Source: Aliidiomarina soli
Lineage (GTDB): Bacteria; Pseudomonadota; Gammaproteobacteria; Enterobacterales; Alteromonadaceae
Direction: 5' to 3'
Assembly (NCBI RefSeq): GCF_003986975.1
Contig: NZ_PIPO01000006.1
Location: forward strand, 186,001 to 250,000
DNA length: 64,000 nt
A model generated the notes under the pieces. The model ran no database searches. It was given only the letters and a program-made list of their open reading frames with translations, and had not been told where the DNA came from. Both the position numbers and the translations under genes were made by a program. Shown here in pieces: positions 16,783-25,345 of the stretch; position 1 is the first letter of the stretch; each line of letters opens with the position of its first letter.

Positions 16783-18807
16783 TCACAAACCAGCGAGCCT
16801 GAACGGTGAATGCCGGCCCAGAGACTCCGCCAGTTCCTCAGCCAGTTCGCGTCTCATATAGCGGACGTAGGGCACGTGCAGGTGATGCTCGTCGCTGTAC
16901 ATCAGGTAGCCGTCGTAGCTGGTCGGGCAGACACTGTCGCTGCAGAAAATATGGGTCATATCGACCGGCGTAATGAGGTCGCTGTAGGCTTTTGCCGGGT
17001 CGTCGGCCTGGAAGAATACCTGCCTGGGGACTGAGCACTTTAACGACTGCTGGTGATAATGGCTTAGGCAGAGGGTGGGATCGAAACTGAATCTTGGGTT
17101 GCCACGAATACCGACTACTTCAATGTCGGCCTGGTGGAGTGCCTGCCATTGCTCGATGGAGCTTGGTGCTATGCGCTCGCCTTGTTCGCCAAAGCGGGTG
17201 GAGGGGGTGATAACCAGCTCCGGCTTTAATGCAATGATGTGTTCAATGATGTTGTTATTCCATTCCAGGCATGAGGGATCGGCATCTTGCAATGCACCTA
17301 GCGTGCAATAACTTTTGGTAATAGTAATCAGCTCTACGCCGTGTTCGAGGCCCAGTAGGTGCAGCGCTGGTGCCCACTGGGCGGCATGCGAGCTACCGGT
17401 TAGTACAATGGTGTAATCGCCGTCCGGGTCGCCTAACTGGCAACTTTCTATCGTCGGATCGTGGCGGTTTTGATGACAGTCCCGCCGATAGGGCTCAGGC
17501 AGGTATTCGCGGGCGGCGGCAAGTTCAAGGTCGGTCACCGCAGGCTGGTTATTGTTGGGTTGCAGAATGCCGCCCTGATAGACCCTGTTCATGCGTGAAG
17601 CCGATAGTTGTTCGAACTGATGGTGAAGATGCAATACATGATAGCGCAGGCTGGCAACGCTAAGTACCAGGGGGACAAGAAAGGCGATGGTCATGGCGAC
17701 TGCGTGCCTGCGTTTTTGCAGTGTGAGTGTGCGCAGAGGCTGCTCGAGCAGCTGGTGGGTAAACCAGGAGAATATGAAAGCAAGGGCGATGATAAGTGCT
17801 CCACCGGCGAAGCTGACAGCGGTGTTATGGGTGAAATGCTGGTAGAAGATCAGGACTGGCCAGTGCCATAAGTAGAGGGTAAACGAAATGCCGCCGAGAA
17901 ATTGCAGTGCCGGATGACTGAGGGCGCGGCTGACTGCGCTGCCGCCATTAAAGCCAGCGGCTAGCAGACACAAAGCGCCGCTGACCGGGATTAGCGCCGG
18001 TAAACCCGGGAACGCAGCGCCGTCGGGGAGTAAAAAGGCGCCAGCAAACAGCAACAGCAAACCGCCAAGCGCGATTGCTAAGCGCCATGCTGAGGTTAAT
18101 AGCTGAACCAACGATGGCGCAAACAGGCACAGCAGGGCACCGAGCAGAAACTCCCAGCCGCGCGCCAGCGTATTGTAATACGCAGTAACAGCATTGAGCT
18201 GGACCTGTTGCAGGGCATAAGCAAATGACGCCAGTGCAAGGGCTACGAAACCAAGTGCAAGCCAGCGGCTGCTATGTGCCTCGGCGCTGGCCTGGGTTGG
18301 GTTGAACATTTTGTGACTCAGTTTGCCTGCGGCTTGCAGCGTGATTATCAGCAAGGGCAAGGCGATAAGAAACTGTATTTGTACCGACAACGCCCAGAAC
18401 TGTTGCACCGGACTGGCGGGTAATGAGGCGTCAAGATAGTCGACGCTGGCACCCATTAGGTGGAAGTTTTGAGTGAACAGTGCACTGGCTAACAGCTCGT
18501 TGGTGAATTCGCGCAGTAAGGGAGCCGGGAGCAGGAAGTAACTGGCATGGGCAGTGGTTACTAAGACGACGTAGGCGGTGGGCGCAATGCGTTTAATGAT
18601 TTTGTTCCAGAACTGGCGCAAATGGATGCGCTTGTGCTGGCTTTGCATGCGAAGCAACAGCGTGGTCATTAAAAAGCCCGAGACTACGAAGAAGACGTCG
18701 ACGCCGCCGGATACTTTGTTAAACCAGATATGAAAGACTAAAACGAGGACAGCGCCAATGGCGCGTATGCCTTGAATGTCATAACGATAATGAATTGTTT
18801 TTTGCAT
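16783..18807 (-). CDS. Membrane acyltransferase with C-terminal SGNH domain (OafA/OatA-like)
   Basis: 674 residues from the ATG at 18807; a TTG two codons earlier is possible. The N-terminal half (about 1-400) is an acyltransferase-3 domain with about ten membrane spans. It opens with YRYDIQGIRAIGAVLVLVFH, carrying the R-x-x-x-x-x-x-x-F-H type motif, and has GGVDVFFVVSGFL soon after. The C-terminal part is a periplasmic SGNH esterase-like domain: the nucleophile block reads G471-S-S473-H instead of the usual G-D-S-H, and a closing D-E-H-H-L-H sits near residue 643. Such proteins move acetyl groups across the membrane to O-antigen, exopolysaccharide or peptidoglycan. The target here is unknown; the nearby polysaccharide locus is one possibility. 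Confidence 0.85.
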   Translation of the reverse strand: MQKTIHYRYDIQGIRAIGAVLVLVFHIWFNKVSGGVDVFFVVSGFLMTTLLLRMQSQHKRIHLRQFWNKIIKRIAPTAYVVLVTTAHASYFLLPAPLLREFTNELLASALFTQNFHLMGASVDYLDASLPASPVQQFWALSVQIQFLIALPLLIITLQAAGKLSHKMFNPTQASAEAHSSRWLALGFVALALASFAYALQQVQLNAVTAYYNTLARGWEFLLGALLCLFAPSLVQLLTSAWRLAIALGGLLLLFAGAFLLPDGAAFPGLPALIPVSGALCLLAAGFNGGSAVSRALSHPALQFLGGISFTLYLWHWPVLIFYQHFTHNTAVSFAGGALIIALAFIFSWFTHQLLEQPLRTLTLQKRRHAVAMTIAFLVPLVLSVASLRYHVLHLHHQFEQLSASRMNRVYQGGILQPNNNQPAVTDLELAAAREYLPEPYRRDCHQNRHDPTIESCQLGDPDGDYTIVLTGSSHAAQWAPALHLLGLEHGVELITITKSYCTLGALQDADPSCLEWNNNIIEHIIALKPELVITPSTRFGEQGERIAPSSIEQWQALHQADIEVVGIRGNPRFSFDPTLCLSHYHQQSLKCSVPRQVFFQADDPAKAYSDLITPVDMTHIFCSDSVCPTSYDGYLMYSDEHHLHVPYVRYMRRELAEELAESLGRHSPFRLAGL

Positions 18808-18998
18808 AAACAAGGTGTTTTTTTATTATTGTTTTTTCTAAGTATACGGAAGTGCATATTGGATTGGTAGGGGGGTAGTTTGTTGCTATACGAGGAGGGT
18901 AGGGAGCGCGACGCGCAATGCTGTTGTTGGTGCCGCGCTGTCAGAGGGCTGCTAACTATGTGTTGCTAGCTAAGGGTTGTTAATTCAGAGCTATGCGT

Positions 18999-19589
18999 TT
19001 AATTGCGTGCTACACAGCGGCCATTTTCAAGCGTGACCTGAGGTTCCGGGGTTATGTCGCAAGTGCTCATCATCCCTTCTGCGGCGTGCATCATGGCATC
19101 CAGCTCACGGTAGCGTTGAGCGCGCTTTTCCAGGTTAGCGATGTCCTCGTCGCTGAGGTCTTTTTGTGAATACACCACATAGCTTTCCGGACCACCGCAG
19201 GGCTTGTCGCCGAGGGCAAAGAAGGCACACTGGTCCTGACTGTCTGCTTGGTTATTGCGGGTGTACGAGGTGAGGTAGGTGCGAAGTTCAGCGTGTTCTT
19301 CGGCTTGTTGCTGGGTGAATTCTTCCATTTGGTTGCGCCCTTGTATGTCGTTCTCGGGTCTGAGTTCTGAGTCAGCTGGCGCTGGCTGCGAGCTGCGCAT
19401 GGTGGCTGCGTCGCGCTCACCTGCGGTGCCAGCTGGGTCGGTGTCCTGGTCATTGGCTTGCTGTCGTTGCTGAGTCTGTTGGGTTGGGTTGGTTGGGTTG
19501 GTTGGGTCGCCTTGCTGATCATCCGGGTCGCTGCAGGCAGTTAAGCCGAGCGCGGTTAATAGGGCAATGGCTAATGTATATTTCTTCAT
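18999..19589 (-). CDS. Lipoprotein of unknown function with low-complexity linker
   Basis: 196 residues from the ATG at 19589 (an ATG nine bases upstream adds MPV). The signal MKKYTLAIALLTALGLTAC has a clear lipobox. The next 35 residues are an Asn/Pro/Thr/Gln linker (PTNPTNPTQQTQQ) encoded by short tandem repeats. The C-terminal part is charged and predicted helical, with four Cys (near QDQCAFFALGDKPCGG and at the end). I recognise no family. It stands alone between the acyltransferase and the TonB receptor, on the strand opposite to the latter. Confidence 0.65.
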   Translation of the reverse strand: MKKYTLAIALLTALGLTACSDPDDQQGDPTNPTNPTQQTQQRQQANDQDTDPAGTAGERDAATMRSSQPAPADSELRPENDIQGRNQMEEFTQQQAEEHAELRTYLTSYTRNNQADSQDQCAFFALGDKPCGGPESYVVYSQKDLSDEDIANLEKRAQRYRELDAMMHAAEGMMSTCDITPEPQVTLENGRCVARN

Positions 19590-19841
19590 AACGGGCATCC
19601 TTTAATGTTCCTCGAAATGTTACTGGTTATGGTGCTGACTGCATAGAGTCATTTAGTGGCAGGCAGCGTATGCCTTACGATGCTTCAAGGTATAGCTAAC
19701 ATTGCGGGTATATTCAAAGAAAGGCTGTGTTTTACGCGGCTTCTGGTAGCAAAGGCTTAGCAAAAATTATGTAAAACGGAGGGTGAGAGCGGGGTGATTG
19801 TTTAGTATTTGTTAACTACTACCCGTTGCCGGAGGTGCCTT

Positions 19842-22706
19842 GTGCGCTTATATGAACGTCGTGCTCTCAATTCTGTTAGTAAGCCCAGTTATCTGCGTCT
19901 CTGTCTTTTTCTTGCTTTAGGCGGGGGCGTGTTGGTCAGCCCTGTGTACGCACAGCAAAGTTATGTTGAAGAGGAAGAGGCTGCTGAACCTGCGATTGAA
20001 CGCATCCGGGTGGTTGGCTCAAATATTCGCGGAGCGCGGGCGGCGGGTAACCTGCCGGTGACGGTACTCAGCGAGGAGGATATTCGGGCGACCGGGGCGG
20101 CGACTGGTGATGAGCTGCTGCGCTCGATTCCGCAGATTGGTGATATCAGTTTCAATAACGAACGCACCATTGGTGGGGTTAACGACGCTCGCGGCGATGT
20201 GGCGTCGATTAACCTGCGCGGGATTGGCACCGGCAATACGCTGACCCTTTTGAACGGGCGGCGGCTGGTGCTGCACCCCGGGACGCAAACGGAAAACTTT
20301 GTGCCGGTGACGACGGTGAATTCGAATACTTTGCCGGTACGCGGACTGAGTCGGCTCGAAGTGTTGCGTGACGGGGCGGCTGCGATTTACGGCTCGGACG
20401 CGGTCGCTGGGGTGGTTAACTATGTGCTGAAGGATGACGTGGATGGCACTCAGGTGGCGGCGAATTATGGTGGGTCGGATGGCACCTCGTTTGATCAACT
20501 GACTCTGACCGCGCTGCATGGACGTACGTTTAATGACAACCAAACTTACCTTAGTTTGTCCGCGGCGTATTATACGCGTACCGGGATGATGGCCAGTGAG
20601 CGGGATTATTCCGGCAACAGTGATTTGCGTTTTCATCCGGATATTCCGGCGGGGTTTGAAGGCAATCCGTCGCTGGATAATCGGTTGATTGCGAGCCCCT
20701 GGGGGCACTTTATCGGCGACTCGATTGGTACTGTGCATATTCAGCCGGCGGGCAGTGAAAACTGTGAGTACGTGGTCGACGATGAGGTGTGTGCGGCGAG
20801 CGGCACCGCGGATCGTGACTGGTATTATGATCCGGCACTTGAGGATCAGTCGATGACCTCGGATGTGGATCGCTTTAATGTGTTTGGCTACCTGACCCAC
20901 CAGATTAACGACAATCTGGAGTTTTTTGCTGAAGGTCTGTGGTACACGGCTGAGTCGACTCGCTTGCGTGAACAGAACGCCAACCTGGCGGCGCAACGTT
21001 TTACCATTGCTGCGGATGCGGCGTACAACCCTTTTGGTGAAGATGTGCTGTTACGCAACTACCGTGCGGTCGATGCGGGTGGACGGCGGATTGTTGTCGA
21101 CGATGACAGTTACCGTACGTTGGCCGGGCTGCGTGGCATGTTTGGGTATTGGGACTGGGAAAGTGCGGTGTTGTATTCGCGGGCTACCACGCTGGATATG
21201 GATTACAACCGTATTCGCGGCGATGCACTGCAAAATGCGATTAACCAGACCGACCCTGATTTGGCCTATAACCCGTTTTTAGGTGGCGATCCGATGAGTC
21301 CGAACTCGGGTCCCTCGGCTGATCCGGGGCGGCGTAACCCGCAGTCGGTGATTGATACCTTTACCGTGGATGTGTTTCGGGAAAGTACCAGCGAGCTGGC
21401 GCTGTGGGACTTTAAACTGTCCAACCCTGCTGTGTTTGACTGGTACGCGGGCGCGATTGGGGCGGCGGTGGGCGTTGAGTACCGCTACGAAGCCTATGAA
21501 GACGAACGGGACCCGCTGTTAAGTGGTGAATTGCCTTTTGTCGACCAGGTAACAGGCGAGCTTTTGTCGGACAGCGCGGCATTAGGCAGCAGCTCAACGC
21601 CGTCGGCGGATGGTGACCGCAACGTGATGTCAGCGTATGCGGAACTGGAAGTGCCTTTGCACGCAACCCTGGATATGCAGCTGGCGGCTCGCTATGAGGA
21701 CTTTTCGGATGTGGGAAGTGTGCTCAAACCTAAACTGGCACTGGCCTGGGGGCCTACGGATTGGGTTCAGTTTCGGGCGGCTTACACCGAAGGTTTTCGC
21801 GCCCCGAACCTGCCGCAAGTGGTGGAACAGGGTGTGACGCGTTCGAATACTCGTTATGACCCCTTGCTGGATATGCGTTATGGCGTGGCGGAAGTGCGCG
21901 GCGGCAACGTGGAGCTGGAGCCGGAAGAAAGTGAAAACCTGTCCTATGGGGTGGCGTTGTCGCCGCTTGAGAATTTACTGATTACGGTCGACTGGTGGAA
22001 CATTGAGCAGGTCGGTACGGTGGGGATTTTGAATAGCCAGACCCACTTGCTGTACGACGCGTTGCTGCGTGCAGAGGGGTCGGTGAACGAGGCGATTGTG
22101 CGCAATGACGCGGGTGAGGTGCTTTATATTGAGAACCAGTACGGCAACCTTAACCCGCGCACCACGGAGGGGATGGACGTGAGCGTGAGTTATAGCCTGC
22201 CGACGGACATGGGTACTTTCCGCTTTAACCTTAATGCGGCTCAGCTGACCAAGTTTGAGCAAACGCCGGATCCTATTAGTGCGCTGGTGATTGCGGAGCA
22301 GGCGGCGGGAAACCCTGCATTGCCGCAGGACATTGCGGTGTTGGGGGCGGGTGATTTGCGCCGTTCGAACGGCAACCCTGAATGGCGTGGGTTTGCGTCG
22401 GTGGGCTGGGAATACGGCCAATGGGGAACCCAGTTACGGGTTAATTATATTAGTGATTTTGACAATACCAGTGTGACCAACGACGACGGAGAGGCGATGC
22501 CTATTCCGAGTATGACGACCTACGATGTGTTTGCTGATTACCGGATCCGTGCCGCGAACTGGCTGGATGAGAGTCGTATCCGCCTTGGCGTGCGCAATCT
22601 GACTGATGAGGCGCCACCTGTTGCCAGCGCCAGTTTCGGCTATATTTCAGATGTGCATTCGAATCGTGGGCGGTATGTTTATCTGGATTACAGCATTGCG
22701 TTTTGA
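19842..22706 (+). CDS. TonB-dependent outer-membrane receptor
   Basis: 954 residues from the GTG at 19842, chosen because GGAGG (19831-19835) lies six bases upstream; a TTG at 19809 lacks a site. The signal peptide ends after VYA near residue 37. A plug domain follows: IERIRVVGSNIRG, then LPVTVLSEEDIRATGA, DELLRSIPQIG, INLRGIG and LTLLNGRRLV. The rest is a long barrel with the late signature YTEGFRAPNLPQV and FAVRNLTDE-like block (LGVRNLTDEAPPV), ending in Phe. The plug style is that of receptors for peptides, carbohydrates or siderophores in Alteromonadales. The carboxypeptidase gene directly after it suggests peptide uptake, but the substrate is not shown by sequence. Confidence 0.9.
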   Translation: MRLYERRALNSVSKPSYLRLCLFLALGGGVLVSPVYAQQSYVEEEEAAEPAIERIRVVGSNIRGARAAGNLPVTVLSEEDIRATGAATGDELLRSIPQIGDISFNNERTIGGVNDARGDVASINLRGIGTGNTLTLLNGRRLVLHPGTQTENFVPVTTVNSNTLPVRGLSRLEVLRDGAAAIYGSDAVAGVVNYVLKDDVDGTQVAANYGGSDGTSFDQLTLTALHGRTFNDNQTYLSLSAAYYTRTGMMASERDYSGNSDLRFHPDIPAGFEGNPSLDNRLIASPWGHFIGDSIGTVHIQPAGSENCEYVVDDEVCAASGTADRDWYYDPALEDQSMTSDVDRFNVFGYLTHQINDNLEFFAEGLWYTAESTRLREQNANLAAQRFTIAADAAYNPFGEDVLLRNYRAVDAGGRRIVVDDDSYRTLAGLRGMFGYWDWESAVLYSRATTLDMDYNRIRGDALQNAINQTDPDLAYNPFLGGDPMSPNSGPSADPGRRNPQSVIDTFTVDVFRESTSELALWDFKLSNPAVFDWYAGAIGAAVGVEYRYEAYEDERDPLLSGELPFVDQVTGELLSDSAALGSSSTPSADGDRNVMSAYAELEVPLHATLDMQLAARYEDFSDVGSVLKPKLALAWGPTDWVQFRAAYTEGFRAPNLPQVVEQGVTRSNTRYDPLLDMRYGVAEVRGGNVELEPEESENLSYGVALSPLENLLITVDWWNIEQVGTVGILNSQTHLLYDALLRAEGSVNEAIVRNDAGEVLYIENQYGNLNPRTTEGMDVSVSYSLPTDMGTFRFNLNAAQLTKFEQTPDPISALVIAEQAAGNPALPQDIAVLGAGDLRRSNGNPEWRGFASVGWEYGQWGTQLRVNYISDFDNTSVTNDDGEAMPIPSMTTYDVFADYRIRAANWLDESRIRLGVRNLTDEAPPVASASFGYISDVHSNRGRYVYLDYSIAF

Positions 22707-22716
22707 CCCTTATTGC

Positions 22717-24105
22717 GTGCCAGCGTTGGTGTGTTTGATGTTTGCTGGCGGAAGTGATGGGGTTCCGGTTGAAGTGGCGTTAGAGCGTTTGGCTGCGGAG
22801 GAGGAGGTTGTGCCTTCGGTGGGGGTTGGCGCTTCGGTTGTGGCTGGGTTTGGGGCTGAATTGGCTGCGGTTGATGATGGTGCAGCTGAAGCAGTGTCCT
22901 CGCAAGATGAAGATGAGAGGGCGGATGCTGAAGCTGATGGCCCTGAGGAAGGTGAGGGTTCTGAGGAAGATGAGGAAGCGAGTGATGAACCAACCACCTG
23001 GGTCAGCTGCGACTTCTCAGATGTCCGTTTTAGTGCTGAGTTTCCACAAGGTCGTTTTGGCCGTTGTGAACGTGGTGACGATGGGCGTTTGATCCTCCAT
23101 CTGGAGCCGGAAAGTATGCCGATAAACCCCAGCCCCTGGCATGCTTTTACGATTGAATCTGATGAACCCCGCACGATTGAAATTGAAATCCGAAGTGAGC
23201 ATGCACGTACTCGTTACCGCCCTAAAATCAGCCTTGATCGGACGACCTGGGATGTCATGGATTTCGAACGAGAGGGCAGTTCGCAGTTTTTTACGGTTGA
23301 GGTGGGGCCTGAGAAAGTATGGATTGCCGGGCAGGAATTGTTTGATAACAATGACTATCAGGTTTGGCTGGCGCAACTTGAAGAGCGGTATGAGAATTTG
23401 CAGCGGATACAGCTTGGCCGCAGCGTAGAGGACCGCGAGTTACCGGCGCTGGTTCACTACGGGGCGGGCAACGAATGGTTGCTGTTATTGGGGCGACAAC
23501 ACCCGCCGGAGATTACCGGGGCGATGGCGATGCGGACCTTTGTGGAGGCGCTGCTGGATACGCCGGTGTTTAGTGAGGCGTTTCTTGATCGTTACAATGT
23601 ATTGATTGCTCCGAACTTGAATCCAGATGGCGTGGCGGGCGGACATTGGCGACACAATGCGAATGGGGTGGACCTTAACCGGGACTGGTTTAGCCTGGAA
23701 CAGGCGGAAACGCAGGCGGTCGATGCCTTTATCCGGGAGCTGCTTGATGAGGGAGGCGAGCTGGTCTACGGGGTTGATTTTCACTCGACTTTTCGTGATG
23801 TTTATTACACCACGCCGGGTGACTACCTAGATAAAGAACCAGACTTTAGTTTTGACTGGCTAAATATGCTGGCTGCTGCGGTGGCACCGAATCCGGTGCG
23901 CGAGATACCCGCTGCCAACCCGGCTCAGGGCAATTTCAAACAGTACATGGCGGATACCCATGGCACCCACACGGTAACTTATGAAGTGGCTGATGACAGC
24001 GACCGGATGTTAATTGACCTGATAGCGACCCATGCTGCGCGCACTTTGATGGCTTATATGCTGGTGCGGCCGTTGCCGGAGGTTGTTGTGGTTGAGGAGG
24101 GGTAG
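22717..24105 (+). CDS. M14-family zinc carboxypeptidase; start uncertain
   Basis: The frame is open from inside the end of the TonB receptor gene (22606). I place the start at the GTG at 22717 or the ATG at 22738; starts inside the receptor gene (ATG at 22651) would add a hydrophobic segment and cannot be excluded. After a short hydrophobic start comes an Ala/Gly/Val part and an acidic linker (EEGEGSEEDEEASDEP), then a beta-rich N-terminal domain and the catalytic domain. The M14 zinc motif HPPE, NPDGV with N-G-V-D-L-N-R-D-W, the third ligand in DFHST and the catalytic Glu in TYEV are all present, so the enzyme should be active. Likely role: trimming peptides in the periplasm or outside the cell, in an operon with the receptor. 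Confidence 0.8.
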   Translation: MPALVCLMFAGGSDGVPVEVALERLAAEEEVVPSVGVGASVVAGFGAELAAVDDGAAEAVSSQDEDERADAEADGPEEGEGSEEDEEASDEPTTWVSCDFSDVRFSAEFPQGRFGRCERGDDGRLILHLEPESMPINPSPWHAFTIESDEPRTIEIEIRSEHARTRYRPKISLDRTTWDVMDFEREGSSQFFTVEVGPEKVWIAGQELFDNNDYQVWLAQLEERYENLQRIQLGRSVEDRELPALVHYGAGNEWLLLLGRQHPPEITGAMAMRTFVEALLDTPVFSEAFLDRYNVLIAPNLNPDGVAGGHWRHNANGVDLNRDWFSLEQAETQAVDAFIRELLDEGGELVYGVDFHSTFRDVYYTTPGDYLDKEPDFSFDWLNMLAAAVAPNPVREIPAANPAQGNFKQYMADTHGTHTVTYEVADDSDRMLIDLIATHAARTLMAYMLVRPLPEVVVVEEG

Positions 24106-24140
24106 TGGTGTCGGTGAGCGACGTCTTTTAACAGCGTTTT

Positions 24141-24611
24141 TTAGCGGCGCATGACGATGGCGGTTTCTTTCTTGCTTGCCGGAGGAATGGGGGGGTAGTA
24201 GCCGGGGCGTCGCCCGATGTCCTGAAAACCGTACTTTCTATATAGAGCGATGGCGCTTCGGTTGCTTTCGCGCACTTCCAGAAACACTTTGTACTGCGGC
24301 CGGCTTTGTTTGTCGCTGGCGTAGTTGAGCACATCTTTTAGCAACAATGCACCGTAGCCTTTGCCCTGATAGTCCGGGTGGACGGCGATATTCATTAGGG
24401 TAACTTCGTCGGCGACCAGGCGGCAAATGGTGAAGCCTACAGGCTGTTGGTCGACGTACAGCGCCTGGGTGCGGTAGTACTTGCCGGTGCAGTCATTGAA
24501 TGAGGTGCGCGACCAGGGCGCGCCATGGGCCGCGCATTCAATCAGATAGAATTCGGGGGCGCTGATGTCGCAGGGGGCAATTAGTTTAGCCAGAGTTTCA
24601 GCTGGTTCCAT
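24141..24611 (-). CDS. rimI: Ribosomal protein bS18-alanine N-acetyltransferase
   Basis: 156 residues from the ATG at 24611, which overlaps the end of holD by 31 bases. The GNAT fold is clear: VTLMNIAVHPDYQGKGYG holds the acetyl-CoA binding R/Q-x-x-G-x-G/A element, followed by FLEVRESNRSAIALYRKYGF and the C-terminal RPGYYPPIP block typical of RimI. RimI acetylates the N-terminal Ala of ribosomal protein bS18. The holD-rimI order is the one known in E. coli and relatives, which backs the call. The gene ends 35 bases from the tail of the convergent carboxypeptidase gene; I see no terminator between them. Confidence 0.88.
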   Translation of the reverse strand: MEPAETLAKLIAPCDISAPEFYLIECAAHGAPWSRTSFNDCTGKYYRTQALYVDQQPVGFTICRLVADEVTLMNIAVHPDYQGKGYGALLLKDVLNYASDKQSRPQYKVFLEVRESNRSAIALYRKYGFQDIGRRPGYYPPIPPASKKETAIVMRR

Positions 24612-25009
24612 AGGTCGCGTTTTTCTTCCGGGCTTAATGTGGTCTTGCACCAGGGGGTAACATCCAGGTGCGGTTGCTGTGGATCGGCTTTTATTTCTGT
24701 CAGCTGTTGCTGCAAATGACTGCTGAGATCTTTCAGCCACGGATACAGCTCCACCGGCAAACGCTCCGCCGTCCGCAACGTCCACCCCCCTAACCGATAG
24801 TGAAATTCAATATTCGAGCGCGGGGCTTGATCGTTGAATTCCGGCTCCGATTCAACATTCAGGCGCGGGGCTTGATCATTGAATTCTTGACTGGTTGTTG
24901 ATTGTTGGACGAATGAGTACAGCGGAATGCCAAGTGCCTGAAGGCTCTCGAGCTGATGTCTGGTCCATTTGCTGGTTGCCGTTGCGGGCTTTTCGGGAGA
25001 ATCGTTCAT
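24581..25009 (-). CDS. holD: DNA polymerase III psi subunit (HolD) carrying an in-frame repeat insertion
   Basis: 142 residues from the ATG at 25009. The N-terminal part LESLQALGIPLYSFVQ matches the HolD start (QLQQLGITQWSL in E. coli), and the end EEKRDLWNQLKLWL matches its C-terminal helix. HolD bridges the clamp loader and the chi subunit/SSB. Residues 42-69 are encoded by two copies of the 35-base palindrome (24805-24839 and 24850-24884) set 45 bases apart, so the peptide EFNDQAPR(L/S)N(V/I)E appears twice. No stop results. The insert lies between the N-terminal segment that in E. coli binds the clamp-loader collar and the chi-binding domain. The gene follows tRNA-Trp by 23 bases and overlaps rimI. 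Confidence 0.82.
   Translation of the reverse strand: MNDSPEKPATATSKWTRHQLESLQALGIPLYSFVQQSTTSQEFNDQAPRLNVESEPEFNDQAPRSNIEFHYRLGGWTLRTAERLPVELYPWLKDLSSHLQQQLTEIKADPQQPHLDVTPWCKTTLSPEEKRDLWNQLKLWLN
24805..24884. repeat. Pair of 35-base palindromic repeats inside holD, locus 2
   Basis: Units 24805-24839 and 24850-24884, both in the GCGCGGGG orientation on the plus strand, are separated by 10 bases. The period of 45 bases is a multiple of three, so both are read in the same frame of holD. Confidence 0.9.
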
Positions 25010-25032
25010 GGTTCTGATGCTAGCATGAAAGT

Positions 25033-25109
25033 TGGCAGGGGTGGAGGGATTCGAACCCCCAACCGTCGGTTTTGGAGACCGCTGTTCTACCAATTGGAAC
25101 TACACCCCT
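25033..25109 (-). tRNA. trpT: tRNA-Trp (anticodon CCA)
   Basis: On the minus strand the 7-base acceptor arm AGGGGTG pairs with CACCCCT, followed by the discriminator G and an encoded CCA. The anticodon loop is CTCCAAA with anticodon CCA on a stem GCGGT/ACCGA, and the T loop contains GTTCGAATC. The sequence closely follows E. coli tRNA-Trp, with one extra base in the D loop. It lies 23 bases before holD on the same strand, so they may share a transcript. Confidence 0.95.
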
Positions 25110-25197
25110 GCCGATTGGTGCAGAGCATTATACTGGCCCCCTTTGTTCAGGCAAGGGAAAATTCGCTGCAGCGCAACCATTTGCGCAAATATCGAAC

Positions 25198-25277
25198 ATT
25201 CAACGATCGAGCGCGGGGCTTGAACATTGAATTTCGTCTTAGATTCAACATTCAAGCCCCGCGCTCGATCGTTGAAT
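25198..25277. repeat. Pair of 35-base palindromic repeats, locus 3
   Basis: Unit 25198-25232 (GCGCGGGG orientation) and unit 25243-25277 (CCCCGCGC orientation) are 10 bases apart and inverted to each other. They fill much of the gap between tRNA-Trp and the lipoprotein gene at 25346. Confidence 0.9.
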
Positions 25278-25345
25278 GGTGGTGACGGGCGGTTGCTTTG
25301 TGGGTATGATTTAGCGCAATAATTCTTATAAACACGGAGTGTTCG

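Noticed and set aside
20019-20996. Open frame of 325 codons antisense to the TonB receptor
   Set aside because: Arg/Gln/His-rich composition, typical of the reverse of a GC-rich coding frame; the receptor is the real gene.
25010-25093. 28-residue N-terminal extension of HolD
   Set aside because: It would be translated through the tRNA-Trp gene; the ATG at 25009 gives the normal HolD start.
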